From: Deltaproteobacteria bacterium
GTDB lineage: Bacteria; Myxococcota_A; UBA9042
DNA length: 51,089 bases
Direction: 5' to 3'
NCBI GenBank assembly: GCA_016875335.1
Contig: VGRO01000021.1
Span: 1-51,089 of the forward strand
Every line of letters starts with the position of its first letter. Position 1 is the first letter of the stretch. A model generated the notes under the pieces. It saw nothing but the letters and a program-made list of their open reading frames with translations, was not told the origin of the DNA and ran no database searches. The translations under genes were made by a program, and so were the position numbers. Shown in pieces: positions 8,806 to 18,400 of the stretch.

Positions 8806-9033
8806 ATGAGCATGGAAGGGCACGTTTCGGTCCACATGGCGTGGAAGCCTCGCCAAGGGCCGGTTCAGATTGACCCCCTGCCGCTCTATGCGCACTTGCC
8901 GTGGCACAGCCCGGCGGACGAGCAGACCCAGAATCGCCAAAACCGAGTGGTCACAGCATCCATCGCTGGCCGTTGCGCCACGTTGAGCGGCATTGCCGAA
9001 TTCCAGGCATCCTTAGGGACTGGAAAACAATAA
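8806..9033 (+). CDS. Possible small protein (75 aa) between operon genes
   Basis: An open frame of 75 residues in the 411-base gap between the 712-residue gene and the caspase-like gene. The start (ATG, or the second ATG two codons on) lacks a good ribosome binding site. The composition is plausible, but no family is recognised. It may be spurious. Confidence 0.25.
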   Translation: MSMEGHVSVHMAWKPRQGPVQIDPLPLYAHLPWHSPADEQTQNRQNRVVTASIAGRCATLSGIAEFQASLGTGKQ

Positions 9034-9068
9034 GTCGATCACTCTCACATCAGGGCGGAGCCGCGAGT

Positions 9069-9083
9069 CGGACCTTTGGTCCG
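9069..9083. repeat. Short hairpin CGGACC-TTT-GGTCCG
   Basis: A perfect 6-bp stem with a 3-nt loop in the intergenic gap before the caspase-like gene. It is one of two stem-loops in this gap and may stabilise or process the operon transcript. Confidence 0.5.
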
Positions 9084-9112
9084 CGAGCTGGCGACCCACT
9101 GAGCAAGCAAAC

Positions 9113-9150
9113 GGGCCCAAGAAATGATTGAGTAAATCATTTCCGGGCCC
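9113..9150 (+). promoter_or_regulatory. Large stem-loop just upstream of the caspase-like gene
   Basis: GAAATGATT (9121-9129) pairs with AATCATTTC (9135-9143) around a 5-nt loop. Flanking GGGCCC blocks (9113-9118, 9145-9150) pair as well, giving a stem of about 15 bp. It ends 18 bases before the ATG at 9169, so it could limit translation or mark a processing or attenuation point. There is no U-run, so it is not a typical intrinsic terminator. Confidence 0.6.
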
Positions 9151-9168
9151 TTACCGCCGACGGCAGCA

Positions 9169-11142
9169 ATGGCGACCGCAAGCCAAGCACTGGTCCGACC
9201 GCCCATCGTGGCACGTGCCCATGTGGCCGGCGCGGCGGCCGTTGAAGTCCGCTTCTTTCGGTTGGTCCACTCGTTGAAATTCCAGAACGGGCGCTACGTT
9301 GGTGCTGTCGAGGTCGATGCGAAAACAACGCCACTGACTCTGAGCATGGCCGCCCCCAGCATGGCAACCTACGCCGCGGCTGGCGACAAGTCATCAACTG
9401 TTTACGAGTCGCACCCTATCGATGCCCTAGAACTTGTCCAGCGACTCGCTGGCACGGCGACCACGCCTGCGCCGACAGGTGCACGATTGGTGACTGAACC
9501 GGTTGTCCCGCTGTCGAATGTCCGGCACCCGCTCTTGCTGCTGCAAGGAGATGCGGCCGCGGGGACGGCTGCAAAGCCTGGAATTGGCGGGGCGTACCAA
9601 GTGCTCCGCTCGGGCCATAATCTGACTGACCTCGCCACCCCGGACAAGCGTGCGCCCACGGTCGCGTGGATCCACACGGACGAGTACTACTGGACCAAGA
9701 ATGGCAAGGGCCCGCTCGCTCCCGTCTTCCCGTCTGCCGATGTCGCCCAAGTGTTTGCGTCAAACCTGGCACCGAAAACGGGTGTGTCGCTGCGCGGCGG
9801 CGCCTTGCTTGGGCGTTTCGCGCTCACTGAACCGAAGGAACGCGCGCCTTGTGGTTGGCTTGCACCCGATGTCAAGTGCAACGAAATCTCGAGCGGGGCC
9901 TTGCCAAAACTAGACGAAAAAGTCGTTGAGCAAGTTGATACGCCCTGGCTGGCGCAATCGGCACTTGAGCGGCACAAACTGGCCATTCGACAGCCGTCTG
10001 CGCGCCAAGTACTGTTTACAGCCGGGCTTTGCGCCGTTCGAGCGGAGGTTTGGGCGACGCCAAAAAGCCAATCGAAAGACGGCGAACCTGTGGGGTCAGC
10101 GCAGGCGCCAGCGGCCGTGGCGATTGGCCATTTCGACTTCCTTGCAAGGGATCCGGCCGACACGCTCGTGGTGGTGGCGCACAGCAACGGCGACGAGATT
10201 GGCTTGGGCCGACTTGATGCGGCCCCGTATTTCCCATGGGTGTCCATTCGTGCCTGGCTGCGCGCGGTGACCGACGATCGAGCGTCGATGCGCGCGCCCT
10301 GGGCCGTGCAGTTGCCCAACGTGGTGAACGTTGCCCAAGCACAACAAGGCAAGACCCAAAAACTTGGGCCACCGCCGCGCTTTGCGCCGATCTTGTGTCT
10401 GATGTCCTGCAGTGGGGCGAAGGGCACGAAGCAGACGGCCGACCTGCTGGACTATACTGAGCCACGGCCGCTGGCCTCAGGGGGTGCTGCGGCGTTCCTG
10501 GCAGTCTTTGCGACGAATTTCAGCAGGCCTGTCTACCAAATCGGGCTACCAATCGGCGGAACAGTGGCGGTCATTGGCGCGCAGGCGGCCGTCGCCGGGC
10601 GGGCTGTTGGTGCGGTATTGGCCGAGATCCAGGGCGGCAGAGCCGGGCCGGCAGTGCCGGTGACGGGTAAGCGTGCGAAGGGCGAGCGGCGCGATACGAA
10701 CAATGCGATGATCATTCGGGCGTTGCAGTTGTACTCGTTTTGGACGGCGGTGCTGGGGGATGGGGAGGTCTCGTACAACCCGAATTCCGGCGAAACACTG
10801 TTTCGGCGCGCCAGCGTCGGCGTGGTCTACTCGGTTTGGGGTGTCGTCAACCCTGGCTTGGGGCCTGGCGCTGAGGGTTTCTTGATGCGGGCGCCGGTGC
10901 GGGAGCGTGACACGCTAAAGGCGGCAAATGCCGCTATGGGCGCTCCTGAGGTCCACAGTGATTTGATGAAAGAGGAAGACTGGCATGCTGTGGTACATTT
11001 CTGGGAGTTCACCCTCACCAAGCTATTCTCGCGTCGGTACACCTACTTCGCAGAATCGTTTGCCGCTCGCAAGAATGCTTCTGTTCAGAAACTGAGCCCT
11101 TTTGGCTTGCGTACAGGGTACAGTAGTGATTTCGATCATTGA
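9169..11142 (+). CDS. Putative caspase/CHAT-like cysteine peptidase, sigma-54 operon
   Basis: A 657-residue protein without signal peptide. The central region has a hydrophobic strand ending in a histidine (DTLVVVAHSNGDEIGLG, His338). About 75 residues later comes a second strand ending in a cysteine (APILCLMSCSGAKG, Cys414). A strand-His-(S/N)-G followed by a strand-S-C-S-G is the arrangement of the His/Cys dyad in clan CD peptidases (caspases, CHAT, gingipain type). This is inference from the motif pair, not from overall similarity. An N-terminal domain (1-300) and C-terminal domain (430-657) are unrecognised. The gene follows a strong stem-loop and overlaps the next gene by 17 bases. A regulated protease with companion structural proteins would suit a defence or cell-death module. 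Confidence 0.85.
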   Translation: MATASQALVRPPIVARAHVAGAAAVEVRFFRLVHSLKFQNGRYVGAVEVDAKTTPLTLSMAAPSMATYAAAGDKSSTVYESHPIDALELVQRLAGTATTPAPTGARLVTEPVVPLSNVRHPLLLLQGDAAAGTAAKPGIGGAYQVLRSGHNLTDLATPDKRAPTVAWIHTDEYYWTKNGKGPLAPVFPSADVAQVFASNLAPKTGVSLRGGALLGRFALTEPKERAPCGWLAPDVKCNEISSGALPKLDEKVVEQVDTPWLAQSALERHKLAIRQPSARQVLFTAGLCAVRAEVWATPKSQSKDGEPVGSAQAPAAVAIGHFDFLARDPADTLVVVAHSNGDEIGLGRLDAAPYFPWVSIRAWLRAVTDDRASMRAPWAVQLPNVVNVAQAQQGKTQKLGPPPRFAPILCLMSCSGAKGTKQTADLLDYTEPRPLASGGAAAFLAVFATNFSRPVYQIGLPIGGTVAVIGAQAAVAGRAVGAVLAEIQGGRAGPAVPVTGKRAKGERRDTNNAMIIRALQLYSFWTAVLGDGEVSYNPNSGETLFRRASVGVVYSVWGVVNPGLGPGAEGFLMRAPVRERDTLKAANAAMGAPEVHSDLMKEEDWHAVVHFWEFTLTKLFSRRYTYFAESFAARKNASVQKLSPFGLRTGYSSDFDH

Positions 11143-11779
11143 TTTGGCTGTGTTGTCGGCAGGCTTCTTCTTGCAGACGAGATACGCCTTGACCGAGCTG
11201 AATCGAGACGGTGAACCGATCGACCTACAAAATCTTGCACTCCCGGTCGAATTGCTGCCCGAGGGCTTGGACAAGAGCGATCTGTTCTGGCCAGCGATTC
11301 ACGGAAAGTGGCCAATGTTCTCTGAATCTTGTAATGAGGACGCCGCCTGGACTGCACCGTATCGGCCGCGGCGACTGGCGCTATGGTGGTACTTGAAGTG
11401 GCCGTGGCAATGTGAGTTGCTGCACTGGCTGACGACGTGCAAGGCTGATGTCTGCGAGGGCATTCGCTTCGCCGGCGAGCGCGAAGACCCGCCCTTTCAT
11501 GTGCACGCCCCAAGGTACGGCTTGGCTGTGCGCTGTGACGAGACGCTTGACCATTCAGGACCTCGTTTTAGCATGGGCTTTGCCTGCGAGTTTGACCGGC
11601 CAGGGTGGTATCGGTGCAGGGGCGGCGCCGACGAGGAATTCAGCGAATCCGACACCTGCCCTTTTTGGCGTCCAAACTGCTTCCCGTGCGCAACACCTGC
11701 AGACCTGCGCGCCCGACGCGATTGGATTCGCACCCAGGAATTTCGCCCAAACGGCAGCCTCATCCGGCGGCCGCCCTGA
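11126..11779 (+). CDS. Last gene of the sigma-54 operon, unknown, hydrophobic N-terminus
   Basis: About 217 residues from the GTG at 11126, overlapping the end of the caspase-like gene by 17 bases, which suggests translational coupling. The N-terminus (ISIIDLAVLSAGFFL) could be a membrane anchor or a buried helix. The rest is rich in Trp, Arg, Pro and Cys, with about ten cysteines spread over residues 70-195 and no clear zinc-finger spacing. I do not recognise the family. A TTG at 11102 is an alternative start; neither has a strong ribosome binding site. The overlap and shared strand make it part of the operon. Confidence 0.7.
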   Translation: MISIIDLAVLSAGFFLQTRYALTELNRDGEPIDLQNLALPVELLPEGLDKSDLFWPAIHGKWPMFSESCNEDAAWTAPYRPRRLALWWYLKWPWQCELLHWLTTCKADVCEGIRFAGEREDPPFHVHAPRYGLAVRCDETLDHSGPRFSMGFACEFDRPGWYRCRGGADEEFSESDTCPFWRPNCFPCATPADLRARRDWIRTQEFRPNGSLIRRPP

Positions 11780-11976
11780 CCAATCCGGAGTGTCGTCTTC
11801 GTAGTAATCCCCCCCTTCGCGACCATTGTTGCCCCGCGGGCCACGGCACCGACCTTGCTGAAAGGCAACGCTTGTCCGTCACAGGCGCCCGAGCCCTTGC
11901 CCCGCCCACGCCAAAAAGCCCGCCAACGCCAACCAGTCCTCAGCCACCTCCAAATTCCCAAGGCCCGGCGCGTGCG

Positions 11977-11985
11977 TGTTATCCT
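11977..11985 (+). promoter_or_regulatory. Duplicated extended -10 element before the ATPase remnant
   Basis: TGTTATCCT sits at the same distance from the remnant start as TGCTATCCT does from the intact ATPase start (905-913). The duplicated segment therefore includes the promoter region. Confidence 0.4.
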
Positions 11986-12026
11986 CGCGCCACCGCCGCG
12001 CTTTTCCGCGGCCCCGGCCGCCCGCA

Positions 12027-12247
12027 ATGGCCCGCCAGTTCAACACCGCCCACGCCAACCGCGCTGAGTGGCACTACACCCTGCCGCCGTTGCAGCGCCT
12101 GCCGCCGGGCACCGAGCAACTGGTCCACGACCGCTTCTACTTTGTGCTGCACGCTCCGCGCCAGTCGGGCAAGACGACGTGCGTGATGGCACTCGCCGAC
12201 AACACGCAGCGGAGACCGGCCAGGCCTTCACCGCAGCCGCTGTCGGG
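12027..12247 (+). pseudogene. Deleted and frameshifted copy of the AAA ATPase gene
   Basis: The first 51 codons or so repeat the start of the ATPase at 954 almost exactly, including the P-loop APRQSGKTT. After codons for ALADN the sequence jumps to what corresponds to about position 1622 of the intact copy (the segment around AETGQAF), a deletion of roughly 0.5 kb, and the reading frame is shifted. Homology is lost after about 12247. No functional product is expected. Confidence 0.85.
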
Positions 12248-12610
12248 TGTCAGCGGCCCCAAGAAAGCGCCGTATCCCGGCGAAAACCGCATTTGCAGCC
12301 ATCCGCGCCCGCCGGCCCCGCGCGCGCCAGCGGCGATTTCCTGCAAAAAGCCCTGTCGTTACAGTCGGACCGAGTTTGTTCACGGCGTCGCCGCGTGCGG
12401 CAAACTCGTCCTGCCGGACCGGGTGCGGGCGCAGGGTCCGGCCCAGGGTCGGCTTCTGCCGCAAGCCCGCGGGTTCGGCCTGACCCGGCCCTGTTCCCGT
12501 TCCTGTGCCTGCCTGCCGCCACAGCGCCGAACTCGCGGCCAGACGAAACCGGCGGCAACTGACCCTGAGGGCCTGGCGCGGCACGGGCGTGCGTGGCCAT
12601 TGTGGGCTGG
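12248..12610. other. Non-coding stretch between ATPase remnant and repeat copy B
   Basis: I see no gene. Long open frames run through it but have shadow-type composition and lack ribosome binding sites. A part near 12440-12520 has degenerate CAGG/CCTG short repeats like those trailing the dispersed repeat. Confidence 0.5.
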
Positions 12611-12817
12611 CACGGACGGCGACCCGGCTGCGGATGCCCCGCAGTACCACGGACACCGCGACCAGGCGAGCGCTTCAGCGTCAGCCGGCCGCGCCGGACA
12701 GGCGCAGGCCCAGGTGCAGGTTCAGTTGCCCGTCCGATGGCACGCCTCGCCCGGCAGGGCGTCGTCGTGTCGCCGCAGCCTCGCAAGACGCTGATCTCCA
12801 TCCGTCGGGGCCAGACC
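12611..12817. repeat. 207-base dispersed repeat, copy B
   Basis: Direct repeat of 2841-3047 with three mismatches by eye; weaker similarity continues for about 20 more bases on the right. It lies between the ATPase remnant and the 3' end of the minus-strand PPC lipoprotein gene, and with copy A brackets the sigma-54 operon. Confidence 0.85.
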
Positions 12818-12855
12818 TCGTTGTGCGATCCGTACCGAGCGCAGGGCTACATGGG

Positions 12856-14754
12856 CTACCGACTTTCAACAGGCGCATCCGGCGCCGGCCGCTGCCCCGT
12901 TCCATCGGCCGCCGTGCCCGCCACCGGCAGGTGCGCAGCTTCGGCGGCGCGGCGCAACACCACCGTGTAGGGCCGTTCGCTGGGTCGGCCGCCGCGGGCC
13001 TCGACCACCACGCGGTAGGCCCCGGGCGCCAGGGCCAGCAGCGCCTTGGCCCCCTGCGGACCGGCTGCCAGGCGCAACACGTCGCGCCCGGCCACGTCCT
13101 GCACCGCACAGGTCAGGCCCGGCGCGCCGTCACCGCCGCACGCCAATTCCAGGCCTTCGGGGACCGCCGCCTCGCGGAGATCCAGCCCAAAGGCATCGCG
13201 GTCGCCTTGCGGCACCAACACGCCGCGCCGCTGCCAACCGCCGCCGGGCAGGGTGGGCCCGTCGCCCACCGGCAGCAGCGCCGCGGCGGGCAGCCACGCG
13301 AGGCCGCCGGCCGTTTCGTCGCCAGCCTCGGCCTCCCAGGCCAGGGCGTCAACCGGCGTCCACCGCACGCTGTACGGGTCGTTGGCGACGGTGGCGCCCG
13401 CGGGAACGGCGCGCAACTCGATGCGGATGGGCTGCACGCCGCCGGCCAATGCCGGCACGCGCGCGACCCCTCCCGCGGGCACGGCGAGGGTCCACGCCGG
13501 CGCTGCGGCTGCGGCGAACTGGACCCCCAGACCGGCCGAGGACGGCGCCTGCAGCGCCAACCCCACAACCTGGCCCACAGGCACCGGCAGCGCCAACTGG
13601 TCCACGTCGCCCAGACCGCCCAGCACGCCGGACACCCTTTGCTCGATCGGTTGGTAGGGCACGGTCCACGGGTGATCGGGCAAGTCGTTGGGCTCGCGCT
13701 CCTGCGGAATCAGCTGAGCGCACTCCTGCGCTCGGGCGCAGCCGGTCGGCAGCCACGGCTGCACACCCACGGCGTAAGGGCTGTCCGGGGCTTGGCCCTG
13801 CTTGACGCGCAGTTGCAGCAGCGATCCGGCCGGCAGCGCGTGCAGGTCGAGGTTGGGGATGAGCACCGGTTGCCCTCTGGGCGGGGTGCGCACCAGCACG
13901 GGCTTGCCGTCTGGAGCGGCAATCGCCAGTTCCCACTGCACATCGGGCGCGCCCGTCACCGACAGCGCCATTGCGTCGCCGGGCTGGACGCCTGCGGCGG
14001 ACAAGGCAAACTGGTCCACGTCGCCCTCTGGCGACAGCGTGCCCTGCAACGGCGCGCCAACCGCGAGCACGGGCAGGTCGGGTCGCGGCGTGTCGTCGGG
14101 TTCGAGCACCTCGCCCGGCTGCGCAGGCCGCGAAAAGACTGCAAGTTCGTAGGATCCTCCGGGCGCTTCGCCGGCCTTGGCCTTGCCGGCCCGGCACACG
14201 ACGCGCACCATCGATGCACCGGCGGTGGTGCCGAGCGGCCCGAACGCCGGGCGCACGCCGCGCACGAACTTCGCCCTGCGCAAGAGCCGCGTGCCCGCGT
14301 CATCGTGGATTTCCAGTTCCGCGCACGGTGGGCCGCTGCGCAACTCGACCTGCATGGCCTGGCCGGGCGCAACCGCCGGCAAGCGAAACCAGTCGGCGTC
14401 GATCGTCGTTGGCGCAGGCGGGGTCTTGGGCCGCTTGCCCTTGGGCGGCTTGGCGTCGGCGGGCGGCAGTTCGACGGGCGCGGGTGCCGGGGTCGGCGAC
14501 AGCGCCCCTTGGACCACGGCGTTGGCGCTGAGCGGCTGGGCGCGGTCGGGGCTGTCGTTGGGTTCGGTTTCCGTGACCCGTTCTGCGCGCACCACGGCAC
14601 CCGTGGCGCTGGCGACGGCCTGCGGCCCCGCGGGGGCGACAATGTCGGGGAACAGGTCGCGCGAAGCGATCGGCGCGTCGGCCTGGCGCCGGCACCCGGG
14701 GACGGCGGCGACGCCCGCCGCGAACGCGACGGCGGCGGCTATGGCCCGTCGCAC
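12856..14754 (-). CDS. Lipoprotein with PPC-type (EPND) domains
   Basis: 632 residues starting at GTG 14754. The N-terminus is a lipoprotein signal peptide with lipobox AVPGC. Three segments have the signature of bacterial pre-peptidase C-terminal (PPC) beta-sandwiches: TETEPNDSPDRAQPL with DADWF, EPDDTPRPD with GDVDQF, and EREPNDLPD with GDVDQ. These usually mediate binding or folding in secreted proteins, and no catalytic domain is seen. A Pro/Lys-rich linker lies near residue 100. The start overlaps the end of the OmpH/Skp-type gene by 16 bases, so the two are translationally coupled. Probably an envelope-attached binding protein. Confidence 0.88.
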   Translation of the reverse strand: MRRAIAAAVAFAAGVAAVPGCRRQADAPIASRDLFPDIVAPAGPQAVASATGAVVRAERVTETEPNDSPDRAQPLSANAVVQGALSPTPAPAPVELPPADAKPPKGKRPKTPPAPTTIDADWFRLPAVAPGQAMQVELRSGPPCAELEIHDDAGTRLLRRAKFVRGVRPAFGPLGTTAGASMVRVVCRAGKAKAGEAPGGSYELAVFSRPAQPGEVLEPDDTPRPDLPVLAVGAPLQGTLSPEGDVDQFALSAAGVQPGDAMALSVTGAPDVQWELAIAAPDGKPVLVRTPPRGQPVLIPNLDLHALPAGSLLQLRVKQGQAPDSPYAVGVQPWLPTGCARAQECAQLIPQEREPNDLPDHPWTVPYQPIEQRVSGVLGGLGDVDQLALPVPVGQVVGLALQAPSSAGLGVQFAAAAAPAWTLAVPAGGVARVPALAGGVQPIRIELRAVPAGATVANDPYSVRWTPVDALAWEAEAGDETAGGLAWLPAAALLPVGDGPTLPGGGWQRRGVLVPQGDRDAFGLDLREAAVPEGLELACGGDGAPGLTCAVQDVAGRDVLRLAAGPQGAKALLALAPGAYRVVVEARGGRPSERPYTVVLRRAAEAAHLPVAGTAADGTGQRPAPDAPVESR

Positions 14755-15326
14755 CGTTTGATGACTTCGCCGGTGATGTCCAGCGCTTCGCTGACGTAGA
14801 TGGCGACCTGGCGGTTGAGCACGACGCCCAATCCGCGCTCCTTGGCGATGGCGTCGACCTTGGTCTTGATCGTCTCCTCAATGGGCTTGAGCAGTTCGCT
14901 CTCCTTCTTGGCCAACTCGTCGACGATTTCGCGCTTCTTCTTTTCGTGCTCAAGCACGTCGCCCTCGAACTTGCGGCCCTTGTCCTGCAGCGCAATGACC
15001 TTGGCCTTGAGTTCCTCGGTCGGCTTGCCGCCATTGGCCTGCAGGGCGTTTTCGATCTCCTGCCGGGCGCTGACCAGCTCTTTTTCGCGCTTGGCGAGGT
15101 CCTTTTCGCGCGCCTCCAACTGGCCTTGCTTGGCCTTGCGCAGGTCGTCGAATTTCTTCTGGGCGGCCTTGCCGGCGACGGTGGTCTTGAGGACCTTTTG
15201 CAGGTCCACGATGCCGATCTTGACCTCGGCCTGGGCAGGCGCGGCCAGGGGCGCCGTTCCCGCCGTCGCCGCGACGGTCAGGGCCAGGGCGCAGAGCCAA
15301 CTGCGTGCCGTGAAATTGGGGGCCAT
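14739..15326 (-). CDS. OmpH/Skp-family periplasmic chaperone
   Basis: 195 residues from the ATG at 15326, which has GAGGTGAC in ribosome-binding position; a longer frame from 15404 would add a non-signal-like extension. A signal peptide with cleavage near APAQA-EV is followed by VKIGIVDLQKVL, the usual start of OmpH/Skp proteins. A long Lys/Glu-rich coiled coil (about 55-150) and the C-terminal GLGVVLNRQVAIYV strand follow. Skp-type proteins hold unfolded outer-membrane proteins in the periplasm. It lies downstream of genes for a beta-barrel protein and a giant lipoprotein, which fits a role in their secretion. Usually this gene sits near bamA; here it does not. Confidence 0.93.
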   Translation of the reverse strand: MAPNFTARSWLCALALTVAATAGTAPLAAPAQAEVKIGIVDLQKVLKTTVAGKAAQKKFDDLRKAKQGQLEAREKDLAKREKELVSARQEIENALQANGGKPTEELKAKVIALQDKGRKFEGDVLEHEKKKREIVDELAKKESELLKPIEETIKTKVDAIAKERGLGVVLNRQVAIYVSEALDITGEVIKRCDGP

Positions 15327-15419
15327 CGCCGTCACCTCGGATCGTGCGGCGGATGCGCGGCCGCAAAAGGCGGCAAAAGGTAGGGCAGCGGGCGGTGGTG
15401 TCAAGCCAAGGGATGCGGG

Positions 15420-18400
15420 CTACAGGGCGACCTGTTCCAGCTTGCCCTGAATGTACAGGCTGCCCTGCAAGCTGTCGGTCTGGATGCGAACGAAGCCCTG
15501 GCCGCCGGTGCCGCCCTTGCCACCTGCGCCGGGCCCACCGCCGCTGCCACCCGTGCCGCCGCCATTGAGCGCCTGGCCCCCCGATCCGCCCGACCCAAAA
15601 CCAATGCCGGCTCCGCCGCCCGGCCCGCCCTTGGCGCTGACCGCCGCCTGCAACGTAACCGCAGGAGCAATCAGGTGCAGCGTGCCGCCACCGCCGCCGC
15701 CGCCGCCGCCGCCGGCACCCGACCTACCCGACCCGCCGCCGCCCCCCGAGGGCACCTTGACGGTAATGAGGTTCTTGCCACCGGCACCGGCCAGGTCGGA
15801 CCCGGAACCCACGCCGCCCAGGCCACCATCGGCCAGAACGCCGTTGCCAGCGACGAGCACCTGGGTCGCAGCGCACAACAAGAGCGCGCCACCGCCGCCG
15901 CCGCCACCACCGCCGCCGCCTGGCATGCCCGGGCTTCCGCCCGCAGCGGTGCCCTGGGTGCTGCCGCCACCGCCGCCAAACCCGCCCAGGCCACCGAAAC
16001 CGCCAGCCGCCCCGCCCGATCCGCCGGCAAGCAGCGAGGCCTGGCCAAACGGTGCCCCTGGGTTGCTTTCTCCCGCTGGCGACGCGCACATGGACCCAGC
16101 GCTTCCGCCGGGCGTGGCTCCATAGGCCGCACCGGGCCCAGGTGCGGCCGTGGGCGCGAAGCCGTTGCTGCCGGGCTGCCCGCCATCGGAGCGTCCGCCA
16201 CCGCCGCCACCTGAACCGCCGCAGCCACCGCCGCCGCCGCCACCACCGGCTCCCGCTCCCCCGGTATTGCCCTTGCCTCCGGAGCTGCCACACCCTCCAG
16301 CGGGCCCGGCACCCGGTCCGTGGCCCATGCCGTTGCTTGGTACGCAGCCGGGACCGCTGACAAAACCGCCACCGTCAAAGCCACCCCCGCCTGCCGGCCC
16401 CTTGCTACCTCCCGAGTTCGGCGAGCCGTTGCCACCATTGCCGCCCTTGAGGTCGATCGCGCCCAACATGTCGATGGCACCGGCCGAAAGGATCGCCAGC
16501 GCCCGCTTGCCCTGCACCTTGACCACGGCACCAGCCAAGACCTTGAAAACCTTGGTGTCCAGAACCAGGATGTTCGGCACGGGCGCACCCACGCCGGGAT
16601 CAGGGGGCTGGACCTCGTACACGCCCGGCGCGCCGGCCGGCACCAGGACCGTGCTGCCGCTCGTCACCGTGCCGGCGTCGGTGTCGATGACCGTCGCTGC
16701 CGACAGGATGAGGTCGCCCAGCGCCCCAGTCGGCGCCTTGCCCACGATCCCGCAGTTGACCGCGGCCTTGCTGCACTTGCCGTTGACGCATTGGCCTTCC
16801 AGGCATTGGTTGGGGCCTGTGCACGGGTCGCCCAGCTTGCACGCCGGTCCGCCGGCCTTGCATACGCCGCCCGCGCAGGCGTCGGGGTTGGTGCAGGGGT
16901 TGTTGTCGTTGCAGGCTGCGGTGTTGGGCACATAGTCACAGGCGCCGGTCTTGGGGTCGCAGCCGTCGTTGGTGCACGGGTTGGCGTCGTCGCACTTCTT
17001 GGCCGGGCCGTTGGCCTTGCACACCCCCGACGCGCACGTGCCCGGGTTGCAGCTGTCGCCGCCGACGGCACACGGACCGGCCGGGGCATTGGCGACCAGA
17101 CATTGGCCGGCCTGGCAGGTTTCCGTGGTGCACGGGTTGCCGTCGTCGGGGCACACGCCGGTGGGGCAGGTGCCGGTGCAGCCGGGGATTGCTGCGTACT
17201 TGCAGGTGCCCGTCTGCAGATCGCAGGTGTCGGTGGTGCACGGGTTGGCGTCGGCGCAGTTCTTGGGCTTGCCGCCCTGGCAGGCACCTTGCGCGCAACT
17301 GGCGCCCTGGTTGCACGGGTTGCCGTCATTGCAGGCGGCCCCGCTGCCCAGGGCCACGTTCTTGCAGACGCCGGTCGCGTCGCAGCTGTCGATGGTGCAG
17401 GCGTTGGCGTCGTCGCAACCCTTGGCCTGGCCGCCGGTGCAGTTGCCGCCGGTACACTTTTCACCCGCGGTGCACGCCTGGCCGTCTTCGCAGGGCGCGC
17501 CTTCGACCTTTGGGGTGTACTTGCAGCCGCCGTCGAGCAGGTTGCATTTGGCGTCCACGCACGGGTCGGCGCTGCTGCACGGCTTGGGCTTGCCGCCGCT
17601 GCACGACCCACCCGCGCACAGGTCGCCGACCGTGCACAGGTTGTCGTCGTTGCAGGGCGCGCCGTCGTCGGGCTTTTGGACGCACCCGCTCGCCGCCGCG
17701 CACGAATCGACGGTGCACGGATTGCTGTCGTTGCAGTCCTTGGCCTTGCCGGCGAGGCACACGCCGTTGCTGCACTGGTCGCCCACGGTGCAGGCGTTCT
17801 GGTCGGCGTCGCAGGGCAGGTCGCCCGGTTGGTGGCTGCAGCCCTTGGCCGGGTCGCAGACATCGGTGGTGCACTGGTTCTTGTCGTCGCATGCGGCGTC
17901 GTCGGTCAGGCCGTTGCAGTCGTTGTCCAGACCGTCGCAGGTCTCCTTGGCCGCGGGGGGCGCTTGGCACGCCGACAGACCGCCCACGGCGCACGCGCGT
18001 ACACCTGGGCATTGGCCGATGACCTTGCCGCCCGAGTCCTTGGCAACGCTGCTGCAGGTGGTCGAGAGTTTCTTGGCGATGGCAGCTTCCGAGCAGACGC
18101 ACAGGGCGGGTTCGCCGCCAGAGACTTCGGGCTGGCGCTGGCACTGCTTGGCCGGCTTGCCGCTGGTCGAGGTCACGTCGGCGCACTTGTAGCCCGCGGG
18201 GCACTCGCCGTCCGCCGCGCAGGGCGTGCCGCAAAAACGGCCCTGGGCGCCCTGGTCGATGCACACCGACTGGCCGGTGCCGGTGCCTTGGACCTGGCAG
18301 TCCAGATCGGTCGAGCACGGGTCGCACAGCCGCGCGTACGGGTCCACGCACGCAAAGAAGGTGTCGCCGGTGCCCGTGGTGACCGAGCTGCACTTCTGGC

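Noticed and set aside
12505..14799. 764-codon plus-strand frame over the PPC lipoprotein
   Set aside because: Shadow of the minus-strand lipoprotein, which has a lipobox and three PPC signatures.
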